DNA of 64,000 nucleotides from Mesorhabditis belari. Its lineage: Eukaryota; Nematoda; Chromadorea; Rhabditida; Rhabditidae. Positions 21,600 through 33,305 of this stretch are shown here, piece after piece. Position numbers and translations under genes: made by a program. Each line of letters starts with the position of its first letter. The stretch's first letter is position 1. The stretch covers positions 62,001 through 126,000 of the forward strand of contig CAUEEP010000438.1 in assembly GCA_958450365.1 (NCBI GenBank), written 5' to 3'. The notes beneath the pieces were generated by a model. The model saw only the letters and a list, made by a program, of their open reading frames with translations. It searched no databases and was not told where the DNA came from.

Positions 21600-21785
21600 T
21601 GATGAGGTTGGTTGTAGAGTTTCTGGAATCTTCCTTTTCCTCCTCGATGTCCTCAGAGCATCTCTTCTTTTTCCAAATCTCCAGAAATGCCCGAAAGGAC
21701 TGAGGAATTGCCTGAAAAGAGTGTCAAACGCATAGAAGCACCGGCCATCTTGTTCAAGAAAATCGCCCAGCTCGAAGCCGATTTG
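21600..21785 (+). pseudogene. CTL-family N-terminal exon, isolated
   Basis: Encodes the family leader (SISSFSKSPEMPERTEELPEK, then KKIAQLEADL) and ends in the usual GTGGG donor. There is no start codon in frame at the expected place and no coil exons follow. The sequence then switches to an inverted 5' block (about 21890-22010). A rearranged end. Confidence 0.7.
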
Positions 21786-22299
21786 TGGGTTTTTCACCAA
21801 ATCTTTGCTTCTACCAAAAAAAGTTTTTCATTTAATTTTGAATTTTCTCGAAGAACAAGTGAAAATTAAAGGAAAAGGCTACTAAATAAGCAGAATTGAT
21901 GAGAAAATCAAACAATAAATTTGTTGACAGGCAAAATACGGATTTCTTACCAACTAAAGAGAAAGGAGGGAAATGCCCGAGTCGTTTAGTCATCATTCGT
22001 CAACCAAAAACAATCAATCTTCATTTCAGCGAAAACTGGAAACGAAAACTGCTACAAAACAACAATGATTTGGGGCAAGAAATAAAATGAGAACACCCGG
22101 GTTCCCTCCATAATTTACCAAGATTCAGACTACCAGGATTTAAGAACTTTTATTAGTGGCTCTTCCCTGCAGTATTGCCTTTTTCCGTCATTCTCGAAAT
22201 AGCAGACTCTTTGTGAAAAGTAATTCGTTTGACTGATAGTTCTTTGATAGAATGCAAAGTCGATTTTCGTTGATCTGTATTATAAAGGTTTTTATTTTT

Positions 22300-22475
22300 T
22301 CATTTTCTGCCATGATGGCTCAAAAACTCAACGTATGGGCGTCATGAAATCAGGAGAAAGTGACAAAATTTGAAAAATCTATTCGCCTAAAATATTCACT
22401 TTGGCACCACAACAACCGCCACTAGAAATTCTGAGAAAAATCGCGCTGAACTTTTTTGGAACACCCTGTATATAT
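22300..22475. mobile_element. Possible mariner/Tc1 end
   Basis: GGAACACCCTGTATATA at about 22458 resembles the terminal repeat shared by several mariner families. No transposase frame or opposite end was located, so this is a weak remnant call. Confidence 0.3.
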
Positions 22476-22502
22476 TAATTTTATTCATGTGTATTTTTCC
22501 AG

Positions 22503-23616
22503 GCTGCCGCGATTGATGCGACATTTGAGAGCTTGAAACTTTCATCTTTGCTGCCAACCCATCAGGAGAAATTGGACTTGGATAGATGCACGAGCCTGCT
22601 TTCTGCTTTCGATAAATTTACCGGCTTGGTGTGCTACTTTGTGTATTCTAAATTTTTACTTTGCAGGCTTCACGTGAAAAAGCAACGATTTTGTGCCACA
22701 TTCCCTTTCTAAAGACACTACGCTTGCAGTTTACCAGGTATTCTTTTGAATTTAATCGCTGGTTAATTCTTTGAGTAGTTCTGAAGTTGATGATTCGGAT
22801 CGTGTGAAATCTTTTATTGAAGCAGTACACGAGCAAATTTCACTGCGCCTTTAAGTAAGTGTAGCTTTTTTACGGACTTCAACGCTTGTTCGGTATGCAC
22901 CAAGCATTCGTTTACTTCGCGTGGCTCAAATTTTTGGCCCGCGCCTCCTCCAGTTAATGATGCACCTGGGACTTTTGACAGAGCTTGAAATTAAAGGACT
23001 AAAAATCGATCTCGAAACATTCATTTCCGGTAGAAGTGGAATATAATTTTAAATAATTTATACTTTTTAGTGCTGTATCCTTCATCTTTCGTGAGTCGAC
23101 CCTCGTTTTCACCGCCCTGTTCGCCACAAGATCCAGTTACTCTTATACTCAAAGGCGTCTCTTCTTGTCTCCACGGATCTCTTCACAAGTATCTCATACT
23201 CCTCAGTCATTATTGCTGGTTGGTATTATCGGGGTCATTACTGTTGGTCCAATAGATTATTTTTATTTTCTTAACTTAGGCTGATTTAACTGAATATCTA
23301 AAATTTTGTGCTTCCACGGAAATGGAAACGAGTTTTGAAGACGATCCGGATTTCGCATACAAGTTTTGGAACATGCATGCAGAATTTCACGAACTCAAGA
23401 AGTAAGCTTGTTTTAGCTTTCGTTTGTTTTAGCTTACTATAAAAGTTTAGAATCGCACATTTTTTGATGAGTGTCCACCCAACATCGGCCTCGGTGGAGC
23501 ATCTATTTTCAAAAGCCGGAGCTCTTTATGGCGACTCGCGCAGATCTCGATTATCCACAGCTAAGGCTGAAATGTTTCTGGTGATCGGTTTGGAAGCGCT
23601 TCAAAAAGAAAAGTAG
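22503..23616 (+). pseudogene. hAT-type transposase-derived gene with introns
   Basis: The N-terminal pieces (22503-22850) read as hAT core sequence (LDRCTSLLSAFDKFTGLAS then HIPFLKTLRLQF), split by short introns. The C-terminal pieces (about 23282-23616) contain YLKFCAS, then a final exon with SVEHLFSKAGALYGDSRRS and LEAL. That is the hATC dimerisation signature (S-V-E-x-x-F-S-x-A-G ... R-S-R-L). The first part runs into a stop at the end of the LRL exon. Between the two lies unrelated coding-like sequence (22900-23265). No terminal repeats or 8-bp duplications were found. Spliced structure is unusual for an active hAT element, so this may be an old copy or a once-domesticated gene. Confidence 0.6.
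22900..23265 (+). pseudogene. Membrane-protein-like exons lodged within the hAT gene
   Basis: Two exon-like pieces are joined by a 44-nt intron ending TTTTTAG. The first reads RLLRVAQIFGPRLLQLMMHL and then TELEIKGLKIDLETFIS. The second reads AVSFIFREST, then hydrophobic to LLLVGIIGVITVGPID. The order (amphipathic helix, acidic patch, a helix ending F-x-R-E) recalls the N-terminus of RFT1-type lipid-flippase-like proteins. That is a weak impression from memory, and the piece could equally be part of the hAT gene in another frame. Confidence 0.22.
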
Positions 23617-24053
23617 AGCATCATAAACTTAAACTTTTGTTCACCATCTAATAACTATAAGAATGTGATGCCCAATTTGGAATGTGAAGAAGAAGTGCAA
23701 GACTTATACAATTCTTTTCCTAAACGATAGGGTTTTCCTTCAATTTCTGTGGTGATTTAGTGTGCCTTATTCGAATTGCTGAGTTTTTAGTTATGTTATC
23801 TTTAAACGCTTTTACTTTTGTTATTTCTAGGCGTTTTGTTTTGTTTTTGTTATCAGCTCAGTGACAGAAATAAATTAAAGTGTTGAGCTTCTGCAAAAGC
23901 TTGGAAACCGTAAAATGGTCACCAACTCGGCTCGGAGGGGTGCACTACTATTAGAGATTACTATTAATTAGCTAAGATTTACATTTCTGATTTTTCTTTT
24001 TATCTTTGTTTTCTATCAACTATTTAAACATAAAGCTTTATTGAGATATAATA

Positions 24054-26160
24054 TTAGTTTGAGATATCACAGTTCATTATCACAATTCTATTATGCCGTT
24101 TCAATGACCCTTTGATGGATGAACAGTCACGGTGATCGAATTTCTTGTCCTTACCGGCTTTTCTTTCGGTTTTCGGAGGAAAAGTGCGGTGATTATACTG
24201 AAATGAGAATATTTCTACACAATAAACATTGTAAGTGTTAACATGAGCGTAATCTACAGTAAATGTGATTTTGTGATACCTCAAAACAAGGTTGAAGAGA
24301 AAAGCGTGGCTGAAATCACGAACAGACATCAACATATTGGCAACATCCCAGTTGAAAAATAAATTCGAAACGTTTCCAACGAAATAGAAACCAATAGTGT
24401 AAGTGAAAGTAACCAGAGAACTGATGATCATCTAAAGTTCATGATGATCAAGAGAAGTAAAGTCTTCACCAACTTGTGTCATCAACAACATTTCTGCTCG
24501 GCTGGCGGGGCCGCTGTGTTTTAGCTAAAAATGCTTTGAATCAAAAATTGCATTGCCAGTTTTCTGGTGCAGTTGGCTTGGTTTTGCCTCAATCGTGCCT
24601 GTGCATGATCTTGATTGCTTTCCTATTTCAACCTGGCTTCAGCCTGTCTGGTATTGATTCCAAAGATGTTCTAGACGGGTTCTAAAAGCCACATCCTGGC
24701 CTGGCCTTTGCGCTTGCCTAATCTGGCCTTACTGCAGGCCTTGCAAAGATTCCTGAGTTTCCAGGAATCTTTGCTTTTGGAACTTGATGAACTTTTGACG
24801 GAGATAAGGCCAAAACCAGACCAAAACCATTTCCCGATTCCCCCAAGTACGTATTAAAGCGAGCTTTTTGATCTCTGCATTTTATGTATTTCCCTACTTT
24901 CACTTCATCCGCTTGATTGAGTTTTCGGATTTTTTCTAGGAATTGAATTATCAAAGATCGGCCTCTAAAATGAGTCAAGGAAATGTACTTCAAAAGTTTT
25001 TTTTGTCAAAACTTCTAACAATCGAAAATTGAGTCAAATCGGAACAATTACGAGTACTTTCCATACCACCAAGACAAACCTTTTTCATTTTGCGCCTGAT
25101 AACAAAATCGAGGGCACAAGTGAGAAAATATGGAGCGTAAACGACGAATGGATCGTAGAAGTACATCCAACCACTATAAAGCTGTTCTTGGCAGAATTCA
25201 CCCAAATATCCGATCGCAAATCGAAGGGCGTACGGTATGAGAACTTGGAGATAAGGCAATCGCATTGAGTATAGGAAATAGGCACCGTCAAAAGCAAGAG
25301 CAAAGAAACGACTGAATCGGTGAAATTGTTAACATCAGATGGGTTTCCGTCATTTAAAGGTAATGTAAAAGTTACAGTTTTCTCCGAGTAAAACTCTAAA
25401 CCACACCGAATTACCGTACTCTTTGCTTCCTTTTCCTGCTCTTAAAAGTTGCAAAACCGTATTGAAGCTGGCTTTGGGGGTGATTACTTTGCGCCAAATT
25501 TATGCAAATGATGCCAGTTGGGAAAAAGACTTAGATTAACCTACTTAGAGAAAAGTTATGGCGAGTTGCGGAAAAGACCCAGTTCCGCAAAAAATTTAGC
25601 GCAAAGTAGGCTGGCTGGCTGGCTTTGGTTTCCAATTAGATTGGTGCCAAGCTACTTTCTCTTACAATTAGATCGGTGTCAAGTTCGAATACCATTTTTC
25701 TTGTAAACTAGATCCAATAACCGTAAATAGATTGGAGTAACCGCATGACCAACCTCAACGAGATGCAAAATTGACAATATTGAGACATATCGCTGACACC
25801 ATAACGAATAATATAAAACGAGTTGATTTGTGAAAGCCAAAGAACCATTTGATAAGGGCAGCTAAACCTTAGGTTGAGTACTTGATATTGCATAGTAAAA
25901 TTTATTACCTTTGAAAGGACAACTCATGATTTACTTACTGAAACTCTGGCATCACTGAGCAATAACAAGAAATTGTGACCGTCACTGCATTAAGAAACTT
26001 ATTAAAGTTTTCAGCGATTGCAAGTAGTCTGAAGGAAAGAAATCCTTTAAACAAGAGAATCTTTACCTGATGGGAAGTGTTAATTTATCGTTGGTTGCAG
26101 CGGAATAGATGGCTAAAGGAGTTGTGAACAGGGAAAGCACCAATGACTGAAGACTTCAGA
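24054..26160 (-). pseudogene. 7TM receptor-like gene, multi-exon, probably degraded
   Basis: Minus-strand exons encode hydrophobic helices typical of nematode serpentine receptors. About 26150-26090 gives LVLSLFTTPLAIYSA (TM2-like, then ATNDKLTLPI). About 26035-25945 gives FLNAVTVTISCYCSVMPEFQ (TM3-like). About 25870-25760 gives FHKSTRFILFVMVSAICLNI (TM4-like). About 24431-24290 gives LVTFTYTIGFYFVGNVSN and FSHAFLFNLVLR (TM6-TM7-like). A basic tail follows at about 24200-24120. Introns carry TTTCAG-type acceptors. The exon around 25250-24990 is open in two frames and I cannot tell which is used. No E/DRY motif or signature cysteine pair could be placed, so the subfamily is unassigned. Confidence 0.4.
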
Positions 26161-26879
26161 TCGATTAGAAAAAAAACATTTCTCTTTAAAACTAGCCGTT
26201 TTACGATCAAATCGATTAAGAGTTCGCCATTTTTGCAGAATCTCAAAGAAGCCTGGTGGCAATTCAGCCAAAAAGGATTTTTAAAACAAAAATCTTTTCA
26301 CGAAGAAGCATTTCTAGGGTAAAAATCGGCAAAATTTTCAAATTTGAGGTTCATTTTTATTATAAAACCTGTCATTGATCTTGATACTGGTGTGCATCTT
26401 GATAAAAGCTGGCTGTTAAAACCTAAGCCAACACTAACACTAAACCCAGCAAGGCCTAGTTTTCACGGCTTGGTCGACTCTTCTTTTGAAAGTTATGGAC
26501 TGGCTAGACAGAGTCAATTTCTAGAAATGTCTGAAAGCTTTCTTGTCTAAACATGTTAGAAGCTGGACAATTTCTCTGTCAAAGACCTTACCACAGCTGT
26601 CGCATTCTCCAGGACTGTCAGAAAATTCTCCACAAAGTTGTGCCGAATACCAATCGGTTTTTTCAGCAAACACCATCCAACTTCCAAGAAAAAGTACATC
26701 AAAAAGGAATAGGTGCCTGGAATTTGTTTTGCTTTGTAATTTTTCAATTTCGACTTACCCATCAAGACAAATCCTATCAACAAAATGAGGATGATATCTT
26801 GAAATTTTTCCCATATTCTTAGCAAGACCATTTCCACAATTGCGGAATGCCTTTTTTTACAATTTCCGGCATTTTTGAG

Positions 26880-27230
26880 ATTGAAAATTTGGTAATTCTC
26901 GCGAGAATTCAATTTTCGTCTCCCACTCGTCTCTGATTGGTCTACTGCTTTGCATTGCGGAAAAAAACTGGTAACTGTGAACTTACGTTTGTCTTGAATC
27001 AAACATCTGAACTTAAATGCAGCCAAACTCCCTTTTTCGACCGCTTTTTTGACTTGAGCATGATCATCGAACCTTTCTTCCATGATAAACTGTTTCAGGA
27101 ATTGAAAGAAAATGTAATCTGACGTAAGTCAGGAGAGTAAGGCGTATGAGGAAGCAACTTCCAGCCCAGCTCGTCAATCTTTTGTGAGTGACTTTTGAAG
27201 TCTGGGGTTTCGTGCAAAAACTAAATCTTT
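26880..27230 (-). mobile_element. Mariner transposase C-terminal fragment
   Basis: On the minus strand around 27210-27115 the reading is KIDELGWKLLPHTPYSPDL, followed after a frame slip by EERFDDHAQVKKAVEK. This matches the mariner block that carries the last catalytic aspartate (Y-S-P-D-L-x-P-x-D) and the helix after it. The third Asp itself is lost in the slip. It sits head to head with the plus-strand mariner that follows. Confidence 0.65.
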
Positions 27231-27359
27231 GATGGATTAAACCCTAATTTCTTGAGTTTCGTTAACTCCCATTATTTGTTTCGAGCAAGGATGACTGATG
27301 CAGATGCATGCCTGGTTCTCTAGGTTTAGCATTTCCTAATGCACCAATTCTTTCGAATT

Positions 27360-28062
27360 CCACCATAAACAAAGCATGATCTTCGCGTTGTTGTTGAATC
27401 GCATAATTCTATTTCAAAGGCCTATAGCGAAGGCAGTATTGGCGAAAGCCAATGTCATCGATGGCTTGAGCGTTTTCGACGTGGAAACGAGAGTCTAGAA
27501 GATGAGCATCACGAAGGACGTCCTCGGAAGCTCGGTGAGTTTCAACTTTTGCAAATTATCGGAGAAGATCCCACTTGCACCACTCGGGAGTTGTCGGAAA
27601 TGTTCAATTTCCATCATAGCATCATTGAAGAGCATTTACATTTGATTGGAAAGCAAAACAGATGCGGAAAATGGGTCCCACAAGAGCTGACCCTCAATCC
27701 CAAAATTGCCCGTATGAACACTTGTTCAATTTTGATCCAAAATTCAAAAGCGCATGATTTTTGGAAATCAATTGTTACTTCTGATGAAACGTGGATATTA
27801 TATGATATTCTAAGCGCAGGCACCAATGGCTATCACCAAAGCAGGTCCCGGCTGTCATGATTCCCAGGAATTCGAAAATTTGGTCACCAACTATTTTTCG
27901 TCAAAAAGTCCCCAGTTCTTTGAGGATGGAATTATTGAATTGAGCAAAAGATGACATAATGTCCTAAATAATAATGGAGAATTCCTTTTATAAAAATCCT
28001 CTTTATTTATTGTTTTTTTTTCAAATAAAAATTCGCATTATTTTCCCGTTAACCCAATAACA
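27360..28062 (+). mobile_element. Mariner (DD34D-type) copy, 5' truncated, with 3' TIR
   Basis: The frame from about 27417 reads KAYSEGSIGESQCHRWLERF (the second helix-turn-helix) and then RRGNESLEDEHHEGRPRK, a linker typical of mariner. It continues to SDETWILYD with the first catalytic Asp. The rest is frame-shifted. The end reads FFEDGIIELSKR, then a TGA where Trp is expected, then HNVLNNNGEF. The 3' end is GCGAATTTTTATTTG and its neighbours to TTAACCCAATA; the same terminus occurs at 40977. The first helix-turn-helix and the 5' terminal repeat are missing. Confidence 0.8.
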
Positions 28063-28600
28063 TTCTCGTAATTAATCCAAGTTTCATCAGGGGACAAATT
28101 CGAATCCCAAAAGCCAGCAGCTTTACAGTTATAGAACAAAAAAGAACTGACATTGACACGAGTTGTTTTTTTTTATTTGTCTAGAGGTTTTAATTCCCCA
28201 ATACGAAACTCAAAAAGTGCATTATTTTTTCCCCGCTCTATTAGGTTGAAAAAAAAGTTCGTCGAAAAAGTTTGCACGGTGATTTCTCAAAAACCAAGCC
28301 ATGAATTCTTCCCAGATTTTGATAAACTTGACTATATTTCAAAGTTTTTGAGCAAAAACAAACAGAGTGAGTTTCAGGTAAAAAATAAGAGATTTCTTCT
28401 GCTGAAGTGACTTGGTCACTTTTTTGAGTGATCAGTCTTTAGACAAGTTTTTAATGGGTTAATGAATAGGCAATCGGTCCATTCAAAACCTTAAATCAAG
28501 TACTTAAAATAGGGAAAATTTGTGATAAAGGGACATTTTATCTAATGTTTTTCTGACTTTTCAGAATCACCTATTTTAGTAAACACTCAGTGCCGAGAAG
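28063..28600. other. No supported gene
   Basis: AT-rich sequence with an 85-codon basic plus frame (28153-28410) that has no recognisable motif or splice context. No repeat partner noticed. Confidence 0.3.
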
Positions 28601-29110
28601 ATGACATCAAAAAATGATTTTTTGAAATACAGCTTCTCTGTAAAAAATTTTAAAAAAATTTTAAAAATAGAGATCATAGAGCGTATTGCTCATTTATGCT
28701 AGCTTTACCTCATAAGGAATCGTTTTTCTGGTGCAAAAAGTGAGCTGAATTTAAGCTTGGGAAATAATAATTCTTCCAAAATCTCTAAAATTTTAAGGAA
28801 AAGCTGCACTAGTAGAAATGTACCTGCGTTCTTGATCAACTGGCAACATTTCGATATCAAATCGAATCGTACAAACACGGCGAGCACAGCGTCGATTTGG
28901 GATACTTCAAGAGTGGCGACTTCTAAAGAAGGTGATTGATGACCATTGTTGGAAAGCATCTCTCTTCATTACGATCATTTAATAACTCCCACAATAATAA
29001 AGTTTTCATTGAAACCTTAACTACACGTAATTATTCGCAAACGTCACCTAGGACATCACGTGACAAATCAATGAGAAATTTCGAATGAAATCCATCCGGA
29101 TTGTATTCCA
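28600..29110 (-). repeat. Composite repeat (matches 40270-40500, 10.1-10.7 kb and 44.2 kb)
   Basis: The stretch 28600-28790 matches 40280-40500 in reverse complement. The stretch 28830-28960 encodes LEVSQIDAVLAVFVRFD on the minus strand and matches 10565-10690. The stretch 28960-29030 is the mariner derivative. The stretch 29020-29110 is the F-box-like piece. The order of pieces is the mirror of the 10.1-10.7 kb mosaic. All frames are broken. Confidence 0.6.
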
Positions 29111-29369
29111 AATTCCAGTTTTCAGTTTCCCCATGCTGATGTCCATTGATGTTCAACACGTTTGTCTAATAGTCTATTCAGGAGCGACGAGAGAGCAAAA
29201 TACTTGCAGCTTCAGGCGAAATTCTGGGTTTTTGGGAAAACTTTTTATATGAGATTTTGAACAAACAATTCAGAAATAAAGAAAAAGATAATGTGCAGTT
29301 GTGTGTTTTCAGAAGATAAAATGGGATTTATTGGTTTTTGTCCACAGAAAAGAACACAAAGCATTTATC

Positions 29370-30215
29370 AGAATTAAGTGCTCCTTTTGCATATAAAACG
29401 AAAGTTATTGTTAGGAGGTCGGCTCCCCATTTTCCATTGGGGCTCCAAAGCTGAAATGTGTTCATTTCTGATGGAAATCTTTTGATAAAACACTTTGCGT
29501 AATTTCACAAAAAGAAATTTCCTCAGATTGATCGAAAAATTTTAAGATTAATTATGCATTGGAAATTGGAACAAATTTCTATGATTTCACGCTGAAAATC
29601 TCACATAAGCGTGGGTGTTCGAATCCGAAAACGAAACTGCAACCACCCAATTCGTGAATTGCACAGGACTCCGATCCGTCCATTCAAAAGCATTTTCTTT
29701 GTTCGGATTTCTCTGAATAAAGCAATTTTTATGCTTAAACATTGATATTTCGATCCAATTTTCCTCTTTTATTGAAATTTTCTTATTGAAATTACTCTAG
29801 TTTTCCAATCAATACCATTATTTCTATTAAAGAGTTTCACTGTTTATATCTCAACCAAATTTTTTCCATTTTAAAAAATTATTCTAGTTTTTCAATTCAA
29901 ATAAAATTTTTATCAATTTCTATCATCTTCTGTCAAATCAGTGAAACGAATCATTTTTGAATGGCTGAAAGAATCATTACCTTCTATATACTTATTGATG
30001 TCTTTCCATGAGAAAAATTAAACCTTCATTCCGATCCAGAACCGCCTCTCCGAATGAACAGTTTTCGCTGAAGTAAATATCAATTGTTTTTGGATTATAA
30101 AGCAAAAAATTTCTACGGAAATCATGAATTTTCAGAATTGAATCATTTCGATTTTTTACCGAGTTTCCAAAAAAAATCGTTCTCTTCCTTACTGTCAATT
30201 GAGAATAAATGGCTC
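29370..30215 (-). pseudogene. CTL-family gene G, lectin-domain exons, degraded
   Basis: Minus-strand remnants of four lectin exons in order: IHSQ-type exon end (30190-30150), an FWIG-type exon (about 30060), an exon with EWTDRSPVQFTNW (about 29690-29590) and a last exon resembling LWSPNGKWGAD (about 29460-29370). In-frame damage and a weak donor (GTAAAA) mark it as non-functional. The CTL 3'-flank block follows at 29170-29290, and the first lectin exon is missing. Confidence 0.6.
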
Positions 30216-30610
30216 TTTCGAGAAAAGTCTAGTCTCAAATTTATTGAGTTCGGTCAATCTGCATAATCAGAAAACTTCTCAATAAGGGAATCCCAGTAAA
30301 TTCTCAGCTAATTCCTGTAAATCTTATTCATCATATCGAATTGGAGGGGAATTTCAATCAATGAATCGAATGGGCGACAACAACAATCGGAAACAGAGAT
30401 AGTGCAGTGATAAATCAGACATTTTTTGTGTTTGTGTTAGAGAGAAGTAAAATCGGAATAACCGAATAGTTTTTGGAACTTCTTACAAAACTTTAAATGC
30501 TTATCACATTTGAAAGAGTGGCCCTGTAGCAAAAGAGGAAAGTAGCATCAAGATGATAGGTAATTCTCTCCAAAGCTGGAATGTGTTCATTTCTGATGGG
30601 AGAACAACAG

Positions 30611-30694
30611 CTCCATACCAGCGATGGAAAATGGTCGGCCTTTGGTCCTAACCACCAGACTCTTTTTATCTGCCAAAGGAGCTTTCAATTCTGA
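30611..30694 (+). pseudogene. CTL-family fragment H, last exon only
   Basis: A 28-codon terminal CTL exon (DGKWSAFGPN to FICQRSFQF and TGA) preceded by an ACAACAG acceptor. It keeps the final cysteine of the domain. The family 3' flank follows, inverted block included (30780-30890). No other lectin exon lies upstream on this strand. Confidence 0.75.
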
Positions 30695-31194
30695 TAAATG
30701 TCTTATGTTCCTTTCTGTGGACAGAAACCATTAAATCCCATTTTACTCGTTTTTCTGAAAGCACACACCGCGCACAGTCTTTTTCTTTATTTCTGAATTG
30801 TTTGTTCAAAATCTCATAAAAAGTTTTCCCAAAAACCCGGAATTCCGCCTGAAGCTGCAAGTATTTTGCTCTCTCGTCGCTCCTGGATAGACCATTATTG
30901 GGTTATTTGTGCCTTGTTTTGCTAACCTCAAAATATTTATAATAAAGGCACTGAAATTTCACAGACAGAGATTTAATGCAAGGAAAGCATGCACTTGAGA
31001 TCATTGACCTCTGGAAAGAAACGAGCACAGAAATAAATAACAGAAAAGTTCTTAGGACAATTCACAAGAAGCATACTAATTTTTAAAAAGTCACTCGACA
31101 CGATTGCACGTTTCTGTACAATGCAGATCTTTTTGGGATGCTAGAATAATCAAAGTGTAAAAGAATGTTTGATTAGAATTAAAATGATACTTAC

Positions 31195-31912
31195 CTGTGA
31201 ATGGTAGTTAGTAATAAGATCTCCTGGAATGATTCTCGTCCATGGATGGTGATCAGCCAATCCTTCATAATCCATTTTTGAACCCGACACAATTGTCGGA
31301 ATCAAGAAAACAAAATCCTTCTTCGCGACTGAGATTCCGATGAAACGACCGGTCATATCGAAAATACCAGAACCCGAATCACCATAGCCTCCATGCAAAT
31401 TACCAAGAAAATGGGCAACTAAAAATAACTGAATTATTAAAGCGAATGTTAGTAAAATACAGTTTAAAAATAATATGTAATTATTATAATATAAACAGGC
31501 CATTATTGAAGAACAGGCCCCCACTGCAAGTTGAGGGCTCTATTTTCAGGCTTTCTTGCTTTTCTTGCTTTCCTATAAGATAACTTTAAACCCTTAGAAA
31601 TGGTGATTCTAAGGGGTTGTTATACGCTATATGTTATACGATAAAAGTTGGCCCCACCCAAATACCATGCTTAATGACTAAAATCTATTTGAAAACTTAA
31701 AACATACCTCAATCCTCAAATCCGGCTCTATTGTACTAGATGAGCTTTTCATCTTTCTCGAATGACGAATGATCACCATGTTGACACGATACCGCATGCT
31801 TTTTGTCGAAAACCACCACGCATCTGTGCGCTTGTTCGTCCGGCTTCGAAGTTCTGAAAAGCCAACTCTCATAACGTTTGGTTTTCGCTTTATCCATTGC
31901 AGTCAATCTAAA
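31195..31912 (-). CDS. Trypsin-like (PA-clan) protease, two exons (partial)
   Basis: Exon 31418-31195 runs from a TTTTTAG acceptor to a GTAAGT donor. It encodes GGYGDSGSGIFDMTGRFIGI, the G-D-S-G nucleophile loop of trypsin-fold proteases, with G-S-G in place of the usual G-G-P. The exon continues as VAKKDFVFLIPTIV. An upstream exon (31912-31708) is open in two frames. One reads RCVVVFDKKHAVSCQHGDHS, which could hold the catalytic histidine, but it ends in a stop. The catalytic Asp and the ends of the gene were not found. No signal peptide is visible. Could be a gene with unseen exons or a fragment. Confidence 0.55.
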
Positions 31913-32099
31913 GAAATACTAATCAGAATTAAAGTAAACTACAAACCAAATAGAATAGAATATAAGAGCAATTGCTCATTGTGAAAGAGGCCAATGAGAA
32001 AGAGCCAAAAAAGAGGTCAATGAGAAAATTGCTGAAGGAATAATAACCAAATCACTTTTTGAATTACAATTTGGCATTGTGAAATAAGCGGACCTTTAA

Positions 32100-32640
32100 C
32101 CTAAATTAAATTAAAATTATTTGGAAGTAAGATTAAAGTATCTAGGAAGAAATTAAATAAGCTAATGTTTTGTATGCCTTTATAGGCGAAATAGCCAAAA
32201 AAAGAGGCACAATTTTGAGTGGGGGATGGGGTAAGCCAGTGTCGCCGTCTTGAAAAATTGCTTAAATGATTTTGTATGCCTTTATGACGAAAAAAAGGTA
32301 AAATAATGAGATGAAGAAAGAGGAGTTGAGCTAGTATCACCAAAATAAACAAACGTTTAAAAAGGTCTAAGCTTTAACGCCGAAAATTTCTCAAAATGCA
32401 CTCTCACATTTTTATTGAAAAAAAGTAGGCCTTAATTATTTAGCTGAATATCTTTAACTTACTTCTGGTGGTTTAAAAAAGTTCAGTAGAGCAAGTATTT
32501 TATTTTTCGCGTGCTCTGGAATTAGCCAATCATATATTTTTGCGCCTTTCTATTTCTGTCACCCTTTCTCTTCTCTGGTGCAAAAACCATACTGTCCCTC
32601 CATAAAGCGCCTAGTTATATGCCTGTCTTGTATTCGAACC
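32100..32640. other. No supported gene; local duplication of a short word
   Basis: The word TTTTGTATGCCTTTAT recurs at about 32168 and 32271, with similar AAAAAAGAGG flanks, so this is a diverged tandem duplication of about 100 bp. Nothing else is recognisable before the SmF locus. Confidence 0.35.
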
Positions 32641-32754
32641 CTTTTCTTCCAAAAATTATTCCGAAAAATCGTTCTTTTGGTTTACGAGGACTCCTTCCCG
32701 CCTCCATCTTGCTCTTTTTAACATTTTATCTACTTAAATTCGTTTTTAATTTTG

Positions 32755-32764
32755 TTTTCAGAGA
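32755..32764 (+). promoter_or_regulatory. 3' splice (possible trans-splice) acceptor before SmF
   Basis: TTTTGTTTTCAG ends three bases before the SmF start codon. A T-rich stretch with TTTCAG this close to an ATG is how nematode spliced-leader acceptors usually look. A cis intron in the 5' leader is the alternative. Confidence 0.45.
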
Positions 32765-33211
32765 ATGTCTGTTCAACCAGTCAACCCAAAGCCGTTCCTC
32801 AAGGGGCTCGCCTGAAAGCCGGTTGTGTGCAGATTGAAGTGGGGAATGGAATATCGAGGCGTCCTCATCTCGGTCGACGGTTACATGAATGTCCAGGTGG
32901 GGTTGTCTTTGTGTAAAGTTTTTATGGACTAGCTTAAAGCTAGTTTGGAGAGGTACGTTCTGAATTTTGTTAGTTTTTATGTTGCTTGTGAACAGTCAGA
33001 TATATGACGATTAAGCTTGCTTAGCCGAGGCATTCACAAATAATTTTTTATTTTTTAGATGGCTAACGCGGAGGAATACATTGATGGAACAAACACTGGA
33101 GCTTTGGGAGAAATTTTAATAAGATGACTAATGTGACTTTTGTCTAATTTGTTTAAATCTAGGTGCAACAACATCCTCTACATCGGAGGCGCCGAAGACT
33201 CGGAAAGTTGA
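32765..33211 (+). pseudogene. SNRPF: Small nuclear ribonucleoprotein F (SmF), inactivated
   Basis: SmF is one of seven Sm proteins forming the ring on spliceosomal snRNAs. Exon 1 (32765-32896) encodes NPKPFLKGLA, then [21 protein letters not shown] (Sm1 motif). Exon 2 (33059-33123) gives NAEEYIDGTNTGALGEILI. Exon 3 (33163-33211) gives RCNNILYIGG (Sm2 motif) and a short acidic tail. Length and order match the roughly 86-residue protein. Two lesions are visible. A TGA (32813-32815) replaces the conserved Gly of the G-K-P-V turn, and the exon 2 donor reads AG/ATGACT instead of AG/GT. The introns remain, so this is not a processed copy. AATAAAG lies at 33278. Confidence 0.85.
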
Positions 33212-33305
33212 TCGCCTGGTTTTCATTATTTATCATTTTGCTAACTTGTTGAGTGTGTATCTCCTCCGTATATTTATGAATAAAGTTTAATTTGTTGAGT
33301 TAATG

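Noticed and set aside
26556..27083. 175-codon minus ORF
   Set aside because: It begins within the mariner C-terminal fragment and continues through sequence without splice signals or motifs; the length is probably chance.
27900..32815. Reassigned UGA codon, suggested by TGA at conserved positions in SmF, a mariner and the fold-back gene
   Set aside because: The expected residues differ (Gly, Trp, unknown), and TAA and TAG also occur within conserved regions of CWC22 and the maT transposase. Gene decay explains all cases.
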